A DNA stretch of 5,161 nt from Bdellovibrionales bacterium. GTDB taxonomy: Bacteria > Bdellovibrionota_G > JALEGL01 > JAGRAY01. Made by a program: the position numbers and the translations under genes. Shown one piece after another: positions 1 through 5,161 of this stretch. The first letter of the stretch is position 1, and the number at the start of each line of letters is the position of its first letter. The stretch covers positions 1 to 5,161 of the forward strand of contig JAGRAY010000131.1 in NCBI GenBank assembly GCA_020434375.1, read 5' to 3'. The notes beneath the pieces are model-generated. The model did no database searches. It worked only from the letters and a program-made list of their open reading frames with translations, and had not been told where the DNA came from.

Positions 1-110
1 CCTCGGGTATTTCGACCTACATTTCGGTTTCCACTGATACAACCCACTAAAAATAGGGCAACGGCGATCATCGAAAGTGAATAGAAGTAATTTATTTTAG
101 TACTTTTCAT
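1..110 (-). CDS. Putative lipoprotein, N-terminal part only (gene cut by window edge)
   Basis: Reading leftward from the ATG at 110-108 gives 36 open codons up to the window edge. The protein starts MKSTKINYFY, continues with a hydrophobic stretch (about residues 11-22), and reaches the lipobox LVGC, with the lipid-accepting cysteine at residue 24. Residues 25-36 are polar and rich in Asn, Arg and Gly. This is a textbook type II (Lsp-cleaved) signal peptide: a Lys-bearing n-region, a hydrophobic core, then L-V-G-C. The mature protein should be membrane anchored on the periplasmic side. Ile rather than Asp after the cysteine fits outer-membrane sorting under the E. coli rule, if that rule applies here. 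A TTAGG lies 4 bases before the ATG and could be the ribosome binding site. An alternative in-frame ATG at 146-144, preceded by AAGGA, would add 12 residues (MLTQRVIKELGK). The function of the mature domain cannot be seen. Confidence 0.72.
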   Translation of the reverse strand, partial: MKSTKINYFYSLSMIAVALFLVGCISGNRNVGRNTR

Positions 111-123
111 TTTGCCTAACTCT

Positions 124-152
124 TTAATAACTCGTTGCGTTAGCATCGTCAA
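124..152 (-). promoter_or_regulatory. Candidate sigma70-type promoter for the leftward lipoprotein gene
   Basis: On the minus strand TTGACG (152-147) and TATTAA (129-124) are separated by exactly 17 bases, a good -35/-10 pair (5/6 and 4/6 to consensus). The weakness is that transcription would start near 117-118, leaving only about 7 bases before the ATG at 110 and trimming the putative ribosome binding site. If the alternative start at 146 is used, these boxes lie inside the gene and are a coincidence. Confidence 0.35.
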
Positions 153-198
153 GTCGTCCTTACGGTTTATTTATGACTTCAATCCTTATGCCAAATCT

Positions 199-211
199 GT
201 AAGCTACTTAC
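199..211. promoter_or_regulatory. Palindrome GTAAG-cta-CTTAC, possible operator
   Basis: A perfect 5-bp inverted repeat with a 3-base centre lies between two divergent genes. Related half-sites are nearby: CTTACG at 159-164, and TTACG (208-212) paired with CGTAA (224-228) at an 11-base gap. Such a cluster may bind a dimeric regulator, but short AT-rich palindromes also arise by chance. It does not have the TTAC-N3-GTAA arrangement described for Bdellovibrio LexA. Confidence 0.25.
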
Positions 212-272
212 GAAATAAAACAACGTAAAATCAAATAGTTAAAAAAAGCAACTCTTGTGAAAGCACGGGTTA

Positions 273-292
273 TTGCCCCAAAGTTGCCCCAA
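273..292. repeat. Tandem TTGCCCCAA direct repeat, 11-bp period
   Basis: TTGCCCCAA occurs at 273-281 and again at 284-292, identical over 9 bases, with start points 11 bp apart (about one helical turn). Each copy is itself a partial palindrome (TTG-CCC-CAA). Its position about 60 bases ahead of pgpA and its GC-rich core inside AT-rich DNA fit a regulator binding site, although no regulator can be named. Confidence 0.4.
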
Positions 293-352
293 TGAGACAG
301 AGAAGGCACTTTTTTATGTTTATTTATAAAAAGAAACGATAGTTTGGTGCCC

Positions 353-865
353 ATGCAAAACCGCATGACACTCGGGTTATCATTTCTCAAACCGGGCATT
401 TCTTTAAAAGTACGCTTTGCTCTTTGGTTTGCAAGTGTTGGCGGTGCAGGTGATTTTCCAAAAGCACCTGGAACCGTGGGTTCTTTGATAGCTCTCTTTT
501 TATTTTTACCTCTGGTGAATCAATCTTGGCTCATTCAATTATTGGCTGTGGTTTTAGTGGTTCTATTGGGATTTTGGACTTCTTTTGTGGTGGGGCGTGA
601 ATCGGGTGTTGAAGATGATCAGCGCATTGTGATTGATGAAGTCGCAGGCATGTGGATCACACTTTTATTTTTTCCATTTAATATTTGGGTTTTTGTAGGA
701 GGATTTTTGCTGTTTCGTGTGCTTGATATTGTGAAAGTTTTTCCAGCCAATTACTGTGATGAGAAAATTGAAGGAGGTTATGGCGTCATGTTAGATGACG
801 TGGTGAGTGGAATTTATGCGAATGTGATTATTAGAATGCTCTTCCATCTCTCGGCACTATTATGA
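353..865 (+). CDS. pgpA: Phosphatidylglycerophosphatase A
   Basis: The enzyme removes the phosphate from phosphatidylglycerol phosphate at the inner membrane, the last step of phosphatidylglycerol synthesis. From the ATG at 353 the protein has 170 residues, close to E. coli PgpA (172). Family motifs appear in order: PKAPGT (36-41), VIDE (93-96) followed by GMW (99-101), FRVLD (121-125), and EGGYGVMLDD (140-149), the acidic segment typical of the family. Hydrophobic segments lie near 44-54, 60-81, 100-122 and 151-166, as expected for an integral membrane protein. The start is uncertain. TTG 344, GTG 347 and ATG 365 are in frame, and none has a strong ribosome binding site. An A-rich AAGAAA (331-336) would suit TTG 344 best, while conservation begins only around residue 20. 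The stop overlaps the cinA start by 4 bases (ATGA), indicating translational coupling. Confidence 0.9.
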   Translation: MQNRMTLGLSFLKPGISLKVRFALWFASVGGAGDFPKAPGTVGSLIALFLFLPLVNQSWLIQLLAVVLVVLLGFWTSFVVGRESGVEDDQRIVIDEVAGMWITLLFFPFNIWVFVGGFLLFRVLDIVKVFPANYCDEKIEGGYGVMLDDVVSGIYANVIIRMLFHLSALL

Positions 866-2142
866 TGGTCGAAATTCTTACCTTTGGTGATGAACTTTTA
901 GATGGTCGCCGAATTGATTCGAACTCGGCCTGGCTTGGGCGCAGATTAACGGCTCTTGGTATTCCGCCGAGATTTCATCAGACCACTGCAGACCGCATGG
1001 ACGAAGTTATTCAAGCGTTTCACCATGCTCTGAGCCGAGCTGATGTGGTCATTACTACGGGTGGACTTGGCCCAACGGCGGATGATCTCACGTTTGAAGC
1101 TCTTTCTCGTGCCCTAGATCGACCACTGGTGTTTCACCCTGATATTTTTGAAAAAATAAAAAGACGGTTTGAAGCTAGAAAGTTGGTATTTCCTTTGTCA
1201 AATAGAAGGCAAGCACTGCTGCCAAAAGGATCGGTAGAGCTGCCGAATGATTGGGGAACTGCACCAGGGCTGCGCTTGGAACATCAAGGCAAATTAATAT
1301 ACTGCCTTCCTGGGGTACCCTCAGAGATGAAAAATATATTTGAAAAAAGTATTCTTTTGGAGCTAGAGGCTAGAACCCAAAAAAATTTGAGACGAACAGA
1401 AAAAATATACTCGTTTGTTGGAATTGGCGAGTCGCTTCTAGAGGAGGCTATTGACCGATGCAAGCTTCATGAGATTGCTGATTCCGAAATTCGCGTGGCA
1501 TATACGGCATCTTTCCCGCAGGTGGATGTGACGCTATCTGTTCTCTCGAATACGCAAGATTCATTGAATCTTGCTCTATCGGAAGCTCAAAAGCGGATGC
1601 TCGATGAGCTAGGATCGTATTTGGTATCCGAAGGAGGCATTTCGATTGAAAGCCGAATTATTTCAGAATTTAAACGGCATGAATGGACGCTTAGCGTCGC
1701 TGAATCTTTTACGGGAGGCTTGCTATCCTCCAAAATCATAGATGTTCCCGGAAGCTCTGACGTGTTTGAAAGAGGATGGGTTACGTACAGCAATCGTTCT
1801 AAAATCGATCTTCTTGGCGTTCATTCTGAAACCCTTGAGACGTACGGGGCGGTTTCTAAAGAGTGTGCCATGGAAATGGCCAGAGGTGCCAAATCAATGA
1901 GCGGCAGTACCATTGCAGTAGCGACAACGGGTATCGCAGGACCTTCTGGAGCTACGTCAAAAAAACCCGTAGGTTTATCGTATATTGCCGTGATTGGCCC
2001 GAATATTGAAGAGTCAAATCTTAAAGTTGGTGAGTTTCAATTTCAATGGGACAGAAATCGAAATAGAACGATTGCTGTCTATGAAGCTTTAAAAATGTTA
2101 ATAGGAGTGGTGTCCCCGGTTAAGGGTATGACAGTTTTTTGA
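862..2142 (+). CDS. cinA: CinA family protein, two-domain (COG1058 + NMN amidohydrolase)
   Basis: This is a full-length CinA of 426 residues. The N-terminal molybdopterin-binding-like (COG1058) domain shows GDELLDG (9-15), TTGGLGPTADD (65-75) and PGVPSEM (150-156); in characterised homologues it hydrolyses ADP-ribose. The C-terminal PncC-type domain (about 265-415) deamidates nicotinamide mononucleotide to nicotinate mononucleotide in NAD salvage. Its active-site signature is intact: AESFTGG with Ser282, then YSNRSK with Tyr309 and Lys314, spaced as in E. coli PncC. ATTGIAGPSG (354-363) and KPVG (368-371) follow. Both activities therefore look possible in one cytoplasmic protein. The start overlaps the pgpA stop (ATGA). 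No clear ribosome binding site precedes it, so translation probably depends on ribosomes finishing pgpA. A second ATG at 865 would shorten it by one residue. The name comes from competence-induced cinA-recA operons, but nothing here shows competence control. Confidence 0.94.
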   Translation: MMVEILTFGDELLDGRRIDSNSAWLGRRLTALGIPPRFHQTTADRMDEVIQAFHHALSRADVVITTGGLGPTADDLTFEALSRALDRPLVFHPDIFEKIKRRFEARKLVFPLSNRRQALLPKGSVELPNDWGTAPGLRLEHQGKLIYCLPGVPSEMKNIFEKSILLELEARTQKNLRRTEKIYSFVGIGESLLEEAIDRCKLHEIADSEIRVAYTASFPQVDVTLSVLSNTQDSLNLALSEAQKRMLDELGSYLVSEGGISIESRIISEFKRHEWTLSVAESFTGGLLSSKIIDVPGSSDVFERGWVTYSNRSKIDLLGVHSETLETYGAVSKECAMEMARGAKSMSGSTIAVATTGIAGPSGATSKKPVGLSYIAVIGPNIEESNLKVGEFQFQWDRNRNRTIAVYEALKMLIGVVSPVKGMTVF

Positions 2143-2156
2143 ACGTGGATTATATG
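2128..2156 (+). promoter_or_regulatory. Candidate recA promoter inside the end of cinA
   Basis: ATGACA (2128-2133, 5/6 to TTGACA) is followed after 17 bases by TATATG (2151-2156, 4/6 to TATAAT). Transcription would begin near 2163, just before the first base of the large stem at 2166-2286, so the whole structure would sit in the recA 5' leader. The -35 box overlaps the last codons of cinA. No LexA-type site (CTGT-N8-ACAG, TTAC-N3-GTAA or GAAC-N4-GTTC) was found between 2100 and 2307. Confidence 0.4.
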
Positions 2157-2165
2157 AGACTTGAA

Positions 2166-2286
2166 GAGACTGTCCTGAAATGTCTAGATTCTAGGCGGAA
2201 GCGAACGAGTCACCGAAGCGTACTTTTAGGACGTGAGGATGGCGAATGAGTGACAACGATGAAGATGGCCGTTTCAGGGTAGTCTT
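2166..2286 (+). promoter_or_regulatory. Candidate structured RNA leader of recA (unrecognised family)
   Basis: The bases at 2167-2182 pair with 2270-2285 as a continuous 16-bp stem that includes GU pairs; the core is AGACTGTCCTGAAA against TTTCAGGGTAGTCT. A further G2166-U2286 pair is possible. Inside, 2182-2187 pairs with 2191-2196 around an AUU loop (G2182 can join either helix). GUCAC (2209-2213) pairs with GUGAC (2250-2254), supported by CG at 2206-2207 with CG at 2257-2258. Within that arm GCGU (2218-2221) pairs with ACGU (2231-2234), possibly extended by CU/AG around a UUU loop. The result is a closed three-way junction ending about 10 bases before the recA ribosome binding site. No T-tract follows, so it is not a simple terminator. 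It may be a cis-regulatory leader, a small RNA or a dispersed repeat. The pairing is seen directly; the function is inferred. Confidence 0.55.
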
Positions 2287-2295
2287 ACAATAGGG

Positions 2296-2301
2296 AAAGG
2301 A
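2296..2301 (+). promoter_or_regulatory. recA ribosome binding site
   Basis: AAAGGA lies 6 bases before the ATG at 2308 and is the clearest Shine-Dalgarno sequence in the window. It is outside the large leader stem and so not masked by it in the main fold. The UCCU at 2173-2176 in the 5' arm of that stem could pair with AGGA here in an alternative fold, but that is only 4 bp. Confidence 0.7.
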
Positions 2302-2307
2302 AAGCAT

Positions 2308-3405
2308 ATGTCATTAGATGTTGTAAATCGAGATAAGGCGATCGACCTCGCAGTTGCCGCCATAGAAAAACAATTTGGAAAAGGTTCCATTATGCGTCTT
2401 GGAACCGATGAAGCCTTAGTCAAAGGTATTGCGGTTATCCCCACAGGTTCGCCTAGTCTGGACTTGGCTTTGGGTATTGGTGGTCTTCCACGCGGCAGAA
2501 TTGTTGAAATCTTTGGACCTGAATCTTCCGGAAAAACAACGCTAACACTTCATGCTGTGGCAAATGCGCAAAATGCCGGTGGCGTTGCCGCATTTGTAGA
2601 TGCTGAGCATGCACTCGATGTTTCGTATGCTCGTAAGCTGGGTGTCAAAGTCGAGGATCTATTGTTATCCCAACCAGACACAGGCGAACAGGCTCTTGAA
2701 ATCACAGAAACTCTGGTTCGATCAGGTGCTGTCGATGTTGTTGTGGTTGACTCTGTTGCCGCCCTTACACCTAGAGCTGAGCTCGATGGTGAAATGGGCG
2801 ATTCGCACATGGGGCTTCAGGCTCGTCTTATGTCGCAGGCACTTCGAAAGCTGACTGCCGCTATATCGCGGTCGAATACCACCGTGATTTTTATCAATCA
2901 AATTCGCATGAAAATTGGTGTTATGTTTGGAAGCCCTGAAACAACGACAGGCGGCAATGCTTTAAAGTTTTACTGCTCTGTGAGGCTCGATATTCGTCGT
3001 ATCGGTGCCATCAAAGATGGTGAAAATGTCACGGGAAATAGAACTCAGGTAAAAGTTGTCAAAAATAAACTTGCCGCTCCCTTTAAGAAGGTAGAATTTG
3101 ATATAATGTATGGCGAGGGTATTTCCAGAATAGGTGATATTCTAGACTTGGCTACGGCTCGTAATTTGGTGGAAAAAAGCGGCACATGGTTTTCGTATAA
3201 AACAGAACGCATGGGACAAGGACGTGAAAATGCAAAGAATTTTTTGCGAGAGAATCCTGAAATTCTAAATAAACTTGAAGCCGAAATTTATGCATCAGCA
3301 AATCTCCCAGTTCCGGCCACACCCAAAGTAACTATTTTGGAAGAGGTTAAGGAAGAAACCCCTAAAGCTAGTGCAGCTAAGGAAAAAGGAACTAAAGAAA
3401 AATAA
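2308..3405 (+). CDS. recA: Recombinase A
   Basis: RecA binds single-stranded DNA as an ATP-dependent filament, drives homologous pairing and strand exchange in repair, and stimulates LexA self-cleavage in the SOS response. The 365-residue protein is complete. It has an N-terminal helix region (about 1-35), Walker A GPESSGKT (70-77), the catalytic Glu100 in DAEHALD, Walker B VVVVDS (144-149), loop L1 around EMGDSHMG (162-169), and loop L2 from about 200 to 216 with GSPETTTGG. All key residues look intact. The last 25 residues differ from the acidic E. coli tail: they mix Glu with many Lys and end KEKGTKEK. The start is set by a good ribosome binding site and by alignment of the N-terminus. Its own promoter and a large structured leader precede it. 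The PilT-type gene follows after 3 bases, so co-transcription is likely. No recX adjoins it. Confidence 0.98.
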   Translation: MSLDVVNRDKAIDLAVAAIEKQFGKGSIMRLGTDEALVKGIAVIPTGSPSLDLALGIGGLPRGRIVEIFGPESSGKTTLTLHAVANAQNAGGVAAFVDAEHALDVSYARKLGVKVEDLLLSQPDTGEQALEITETLVRSGAVDVVVVDSVAALTPRAELDGEMGDSHMGLQARLMSQALRKLTAAISRSNTTVIFINQIRMKIGVMFGSPETTTGGNALKFYCSVRLDIRRIGAIKDGENVTGNRTQVKVVKNKLAAPFKKVEFDIMYGEGISRIGDILDLATARNLVEKSGTWFSYKTERMGQGRENAKNFLRENPEILNKLEAEIYASANLPVPATPKVTILEEVKEETPKASAAKEKGTKEK

Positions 3406-3408
3406 CTT

Positions 3409-4581
3409 ATGGAACTTGCAGAGCTGAATGAACTGTTAAAACTGGCGTCCGTGAGTCGGGCGTCAGATATTCATTTAAAGGCTGGATTGCCCCCAATGTT
3501 TAGGGTAGATGGTGCTCTCAGACCTCTTAAAGAAGGTAAGCGATTTACGCCGGAGTCGATTGCGAAAGTGGGCATGGCCATTATGAACCCACTGCAACGC
3601 GAGCGGTTTAAGGAAATGTGCGAAACAGACCTTGCCTACGGTGTGCCGGGAATAGGACGCTTTCGCGTCAACGTTTTCCAACAAAGAAGCAGCGTGGGCA
3701 TTGTGTTTAGGGTCATTCCATTTAAAATCGCTACTCTAGATGAATTGGTTCTTCCTAAGGTGATTGAAAAAATCGCTATGGAGCCTAGAGGTTTGGTATT
3801 GGTGACAGGCACAACAGGTTCTGGAAAATCGACGACGCTTGCATCAATGATCGATTATATTAATGCGCGACGAACGGCTCATATTTTAACCATTGAAGAC
3901 CCTATCGAATATCTGATTCGAGATAAACGATCGGTCATTAATCAACGTGAAATTGGCGTTGATACAAGGTCATTTGCAGATGCGCTCCGAGCAGCTCTTC
4001 GGCAAGATCCAGATGTGATTCTTGTAGGAGAAATGCGTGATCTTGAAACCATTGAGACCGCAATGACTGCTGCAGAAACGGGTCACTTGGTTGTGTCAAC
4101 GGTGCATACCCTGGATGCGACCGAAACAGTCAATCGAATCGTGACGGTATTCCCGCCTCATCAACAAAAACAAATACGTCTTCAGCTGGCATCGGTTTTA
4201 AGAGGGGTTATTTCTCAACGCTTAATTCCGCGCATTGATGGAAAAGGTCGTGTGCCGGCTTGTGAAATTATGGTAAGTAACAGCCGTATTCGTGATCTCA
4301 TTGAGCATGAAGAACGAACCAAAGAGATTCATGGTGCGATTCAACAGGGTTTTGTGTCGTATGGTATGCAAACTTTCGATCAGTCTCTTTTGAGTCTATG
4401 CAAACAAAATCGCATTACCTATGAAGAGGCCTTGCGCCAATGTACGAATCCAGATGACTTTGCGCTACGTATGAAAGGTGTTTCGTCAACTTCTGATACA
4501 AGTTGGGACGATTTTGAAAAAAAAGATGAAAACGAGCATGCTTCGTCTAACAAAGACGATATGAAAATCGAAAGATTTTAG
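3409..4581 (+). CDS. pilT: PilT/PilU-type pilus retraction ATPase
   Basis: This cytoplasmic hexameric ATPase family powers type IV pilus disassembly, giving twitching motility. The 390-residue protein has the N-terminal PAS-like domain with SDIHLKAG (19-26) and FRVDG (31-35). The RecA-like ATPase core follows, with Walker A GTTGSGKST (134-142), the Asp box TIEDPIEY (161-168), Walker B VILVGEMRD (203-211) with Glu208, and the His box GHLVVSTVHT (225-234). The equivalent of the PilT AIRNLIRE motif reads SRIRDLIEH (292-300), and GMQTFDQSL (319-327) follows. PilT fits best overall, but the departure from AIRNLIRE and the ending NPDDFALRMKG recall PilU or a second PilT paralogue, so the symbol is provisional. 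Residues after about 357 form a charged, probably disordered tail. It starts 3 bases after recA without a convincing ribosome binding site, which suggests translational coupling. Other pilus genes are not in the window. Confidence 0.9.
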   Translation: MELAELNELLKLASVSRASDIHLKAGLPPMFRVDGALRPLKEGKRFTPESIAKVGMAIMNPLQRERFKEMCETDLAYGVPGIGRFRVNVFQQRSSVGIVFRVIPFKIATLDELVLPKVIEKIAMEPRGLVLVTGTTGSGKSTTLASMIDYINARRTAHILTIEDPIEYLIRDKRSVINQREIGVDTRSFADALRAALRQDPDVILVGEMRDLETIETAMTAAETGHLVVSTVHTLDATETVNRIVTVFPPHQQKQIRLQLASVLRGVISQRLIPRIDGKGRVPACEIMVSNSRIRDLIEHEERTKEIHGAIQQGFVSYGMQTFDQSLLSLCKQNRITYEEALRQCTNPDDFALRMKGVSSTSDTSWDDFEKKDENEHASSNKDDMKIERF

Positions 4582-4583
4582 GA
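4580..4583 (+). promoter_or_regulatory. alaS ribosome binding site overlapping the pilT stop
   Basis: AGGA overlaps the TAG stop of the PilT-type gene and sits 3 bases before the ATG at 4587. The spacing is short, but it is the only purine-rich match available. It supports the ATG at 4587 as the alaS start and coupled translation from the upstream gene. Confidence 0.45.
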
Positions 4584-4586
4584 CTC

Positions 4587-5161
4587 ATGAAAGCGCTCTC
4601 GTCAGATGAGATTCGAAGGCGTTTTGTTCGGTTTTTTGTTGAGCATGGACACACGCCCTATCCAAGTTCGTCGCTCATTCCTACCAATGATCCAACGCTT
4701 CTTTTTACCAATGCAGGAATGAATCAATTTAAGTCAGTTTTTTTGGGCGAAGAAGCGCCCAAACATCAAAGAGCAGTGAGTATACAAAAATGTGTTCGCG
4801 CAGGAGGAAAGCACAACGATCTTGAAAATGTTGGCTATACAGCACGCCATCATACATTTTTTGAAATGCTCGGAAACTTTTCGTTTGGAGACTACTTTAA
4901 AAAACAAGCCATTTCATTGGCTTGGAAGTTTATTACGAGTGAGTTAGAAATTCCTGTTCACAAACTATTTGTGACGGTTTTTCAGGATGACAAAGAAAGC
5001 CTTGAAATTTGGAAGAACGATATTCAGATTGATGTACAAAAAATATCTCGCCTGGGTGAAAAAGATAATTTTTGGTCGATGGGTGAAACAGGACCGTGTG
5101 GACCTTGCTCCGAAATATTTTATGACCAAGGTGTGGGAACAGGCTGCGGCAAAGCCACTTG
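4587..5161 (+). CDS. alaS: Alanyl-tRNA synthetase, N-terminal part (cut by window edge)
   Basis: AlaS is a class II synthetase that joins alanine to tRNA-Ala. The window contains its first 191 codons, all in the aminoacylation domain; the tRNA-recognition, editing and C-Ala domains lie beyond the edge. The translation begins MKALSSDEIRRRFVRFF and then shows the family hallmarks SSSLIPTNDPTLLFTNAGMN, KCVRAGGKHNDLENVGYTAR, HHTFFEMLGNFSFGDYF and DNFWSMGETGPCGPCSEIFY, matching E. coli AlaS almost position by position. The segment ends within GVGTGCGKAT, probably leading into the usual Cys-containing loop. The ATG at 4587 lies 5 bases after the PilT-type stop, and the start agrees with homologues that begin a few residues before the E-I-R motif. 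No promoter or terminator was seen between the two genes, so alaS is probably read from upstream. Confidence 0.97.
   Translation, partial: MKALSSDEIRRRFVRFFVEHGHTPYPSSSLIPTNDPTLLFTNAGMNQFKSVFLGEEAPKHQRAVSIQKCVRAGGKHNDLENVGYTARHHTFFEMLGNFSFGDYFKKQAISLAWKFITSELEIPVHKLFVTVFQDDKESLEIWKNDIQIDVQKISRLGEKDNFWSMGETGPCGPCSEIFYDQGVGTGCGKAT

Larger units (their letters stand above)
111..352. other. Divergent intergenic region between lipoprotein gene and pgpA
   Basis: This AT-rich stretch of about 240 bases separates two divergent genes. I see no credible protein in it. The open minus-strand frame spanning 208-399 runs into the start of pgpA and resembles no family. The stretch contains the candidate leftward promoter, CTTACG at 159-164 and 207-212, a GTAAG-cta-CTTAC palindrome at 199-211, and a tandem TTGCCCCAA repeat at 273-292. 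A TATAAA-like sequence sits at 325-330 just before pgpA, but I could not pair it with a well-spaced -35 box, so the rightward promoter remains unplaced. Confidence 0.6.

Noticed and set aside
208..399. Minus-strand open frame of 63 codons
   Set aside because: It overlaps the start of pgpA, resembles no family and has the composition of translated AT-rich intergenic DNA.
1587..1793. Minus-strand open frame inside cinA
   Set aside because: It is a shadow of a strongly conserved coding region, with no recognisable motif.
2114..2140. Possible intrinsic terminator at the end of cinA (CCC...GGG, then six T)
   Set aside because: The stem is only about 3 bp and lies 8 bases away from the T-tract, too weak for termination.
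2130..2174. GACAGT (2130-2135) and ACTGTC (2169-2174) as an SOS-like operator
   Set aside because: The half-sites are in the wrong order and 33 bases apart, unlike CTGT-N8-ACAG; at most this is a weak alternative pairing.
2154..2249. A 31-codon open frame in the recA leader, starting MRLEETVLKC
   Set aside because: It has no good ribosome binding site, its start overlaps the putative -10 box (so the transcript would begin inside it), and the stretch is better explained by the paired structure.
2550..2854. Open frames on both strands inside recA (minus 2550-2810, plus 2600-2854)
   Set aside because: Both overlap the most conserved part of recA and have low-complexity Ser/Thr/Ala or Leu-rich composition typical of out-of-frame reading.
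3475..3684. Minus-strand open frame inside the PilT-type gene
   Set aside because: It is a shadow of the conserved N-terminal domain, with no motif of its own.

Overview
The window reads as chromosomal housekeeping DNA from a Gram-negative bacterium of moderate to low GC content. Protein style and gene order (pgpA-cinA-recA, a PilT-type ATPase, alaS) suggest the delta-proteobacterial side of the tree, with Bdellovibrionota or a relative as my best guess. That placement is inference from gene order and family resemblance; no rRNA gene is present to test it. I see no tRNA, insertion sequence, CRISPR array or phage gene.

Layout. Positions 1-110 hold the start of a leftward gene, cut by the window edge, that encodes a lipoprotein signal peptide. 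Positions 111-352 are an AT-rich divergent intergenic region with a candidate leftward promoter, a GTAAG/CTTAC palindrome and a perfect tandem 9-mer with an 11-bp period. The rest runs rightward. pgpA (phosphatidylglycerophosphatase A) overlaps cinA by 4 bases. A 165-base gap follows, then recA, a PilT/PilU-type ATPase gene 3 bases after recA, and alaS 5 bases further on, running off the right edge.

Function. pgpA and cinA look like one translationally coupled unit. recA, the PilT-type gene and alaS are packed tightly enough to be a second unit. recA appears to have its own promoter in the cinA-recA gap, so cinA and recA need not depend on a single promoter. The products are otherwise unrelated: phospholipid synthesis, pyridine nucleotide salvage, recombination, pilus retraction and tRNA charging.

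The least explained element is the cinA-recA gap. Nearly all of it (about 2166-2286) can fold into one closed structure. A 16-bp outer stem, including GU pairs, encloses a 6-bp hairpin and a second arm, and the structure ends about 10 bases before the recA ribosome binding site. I do not recognise it as a named RNA family. It could be a cis-regulatory recA leader, a small RNA or a copy of a dispersed intergenic repeat. No familiar LexA box was seen upstream of recA.
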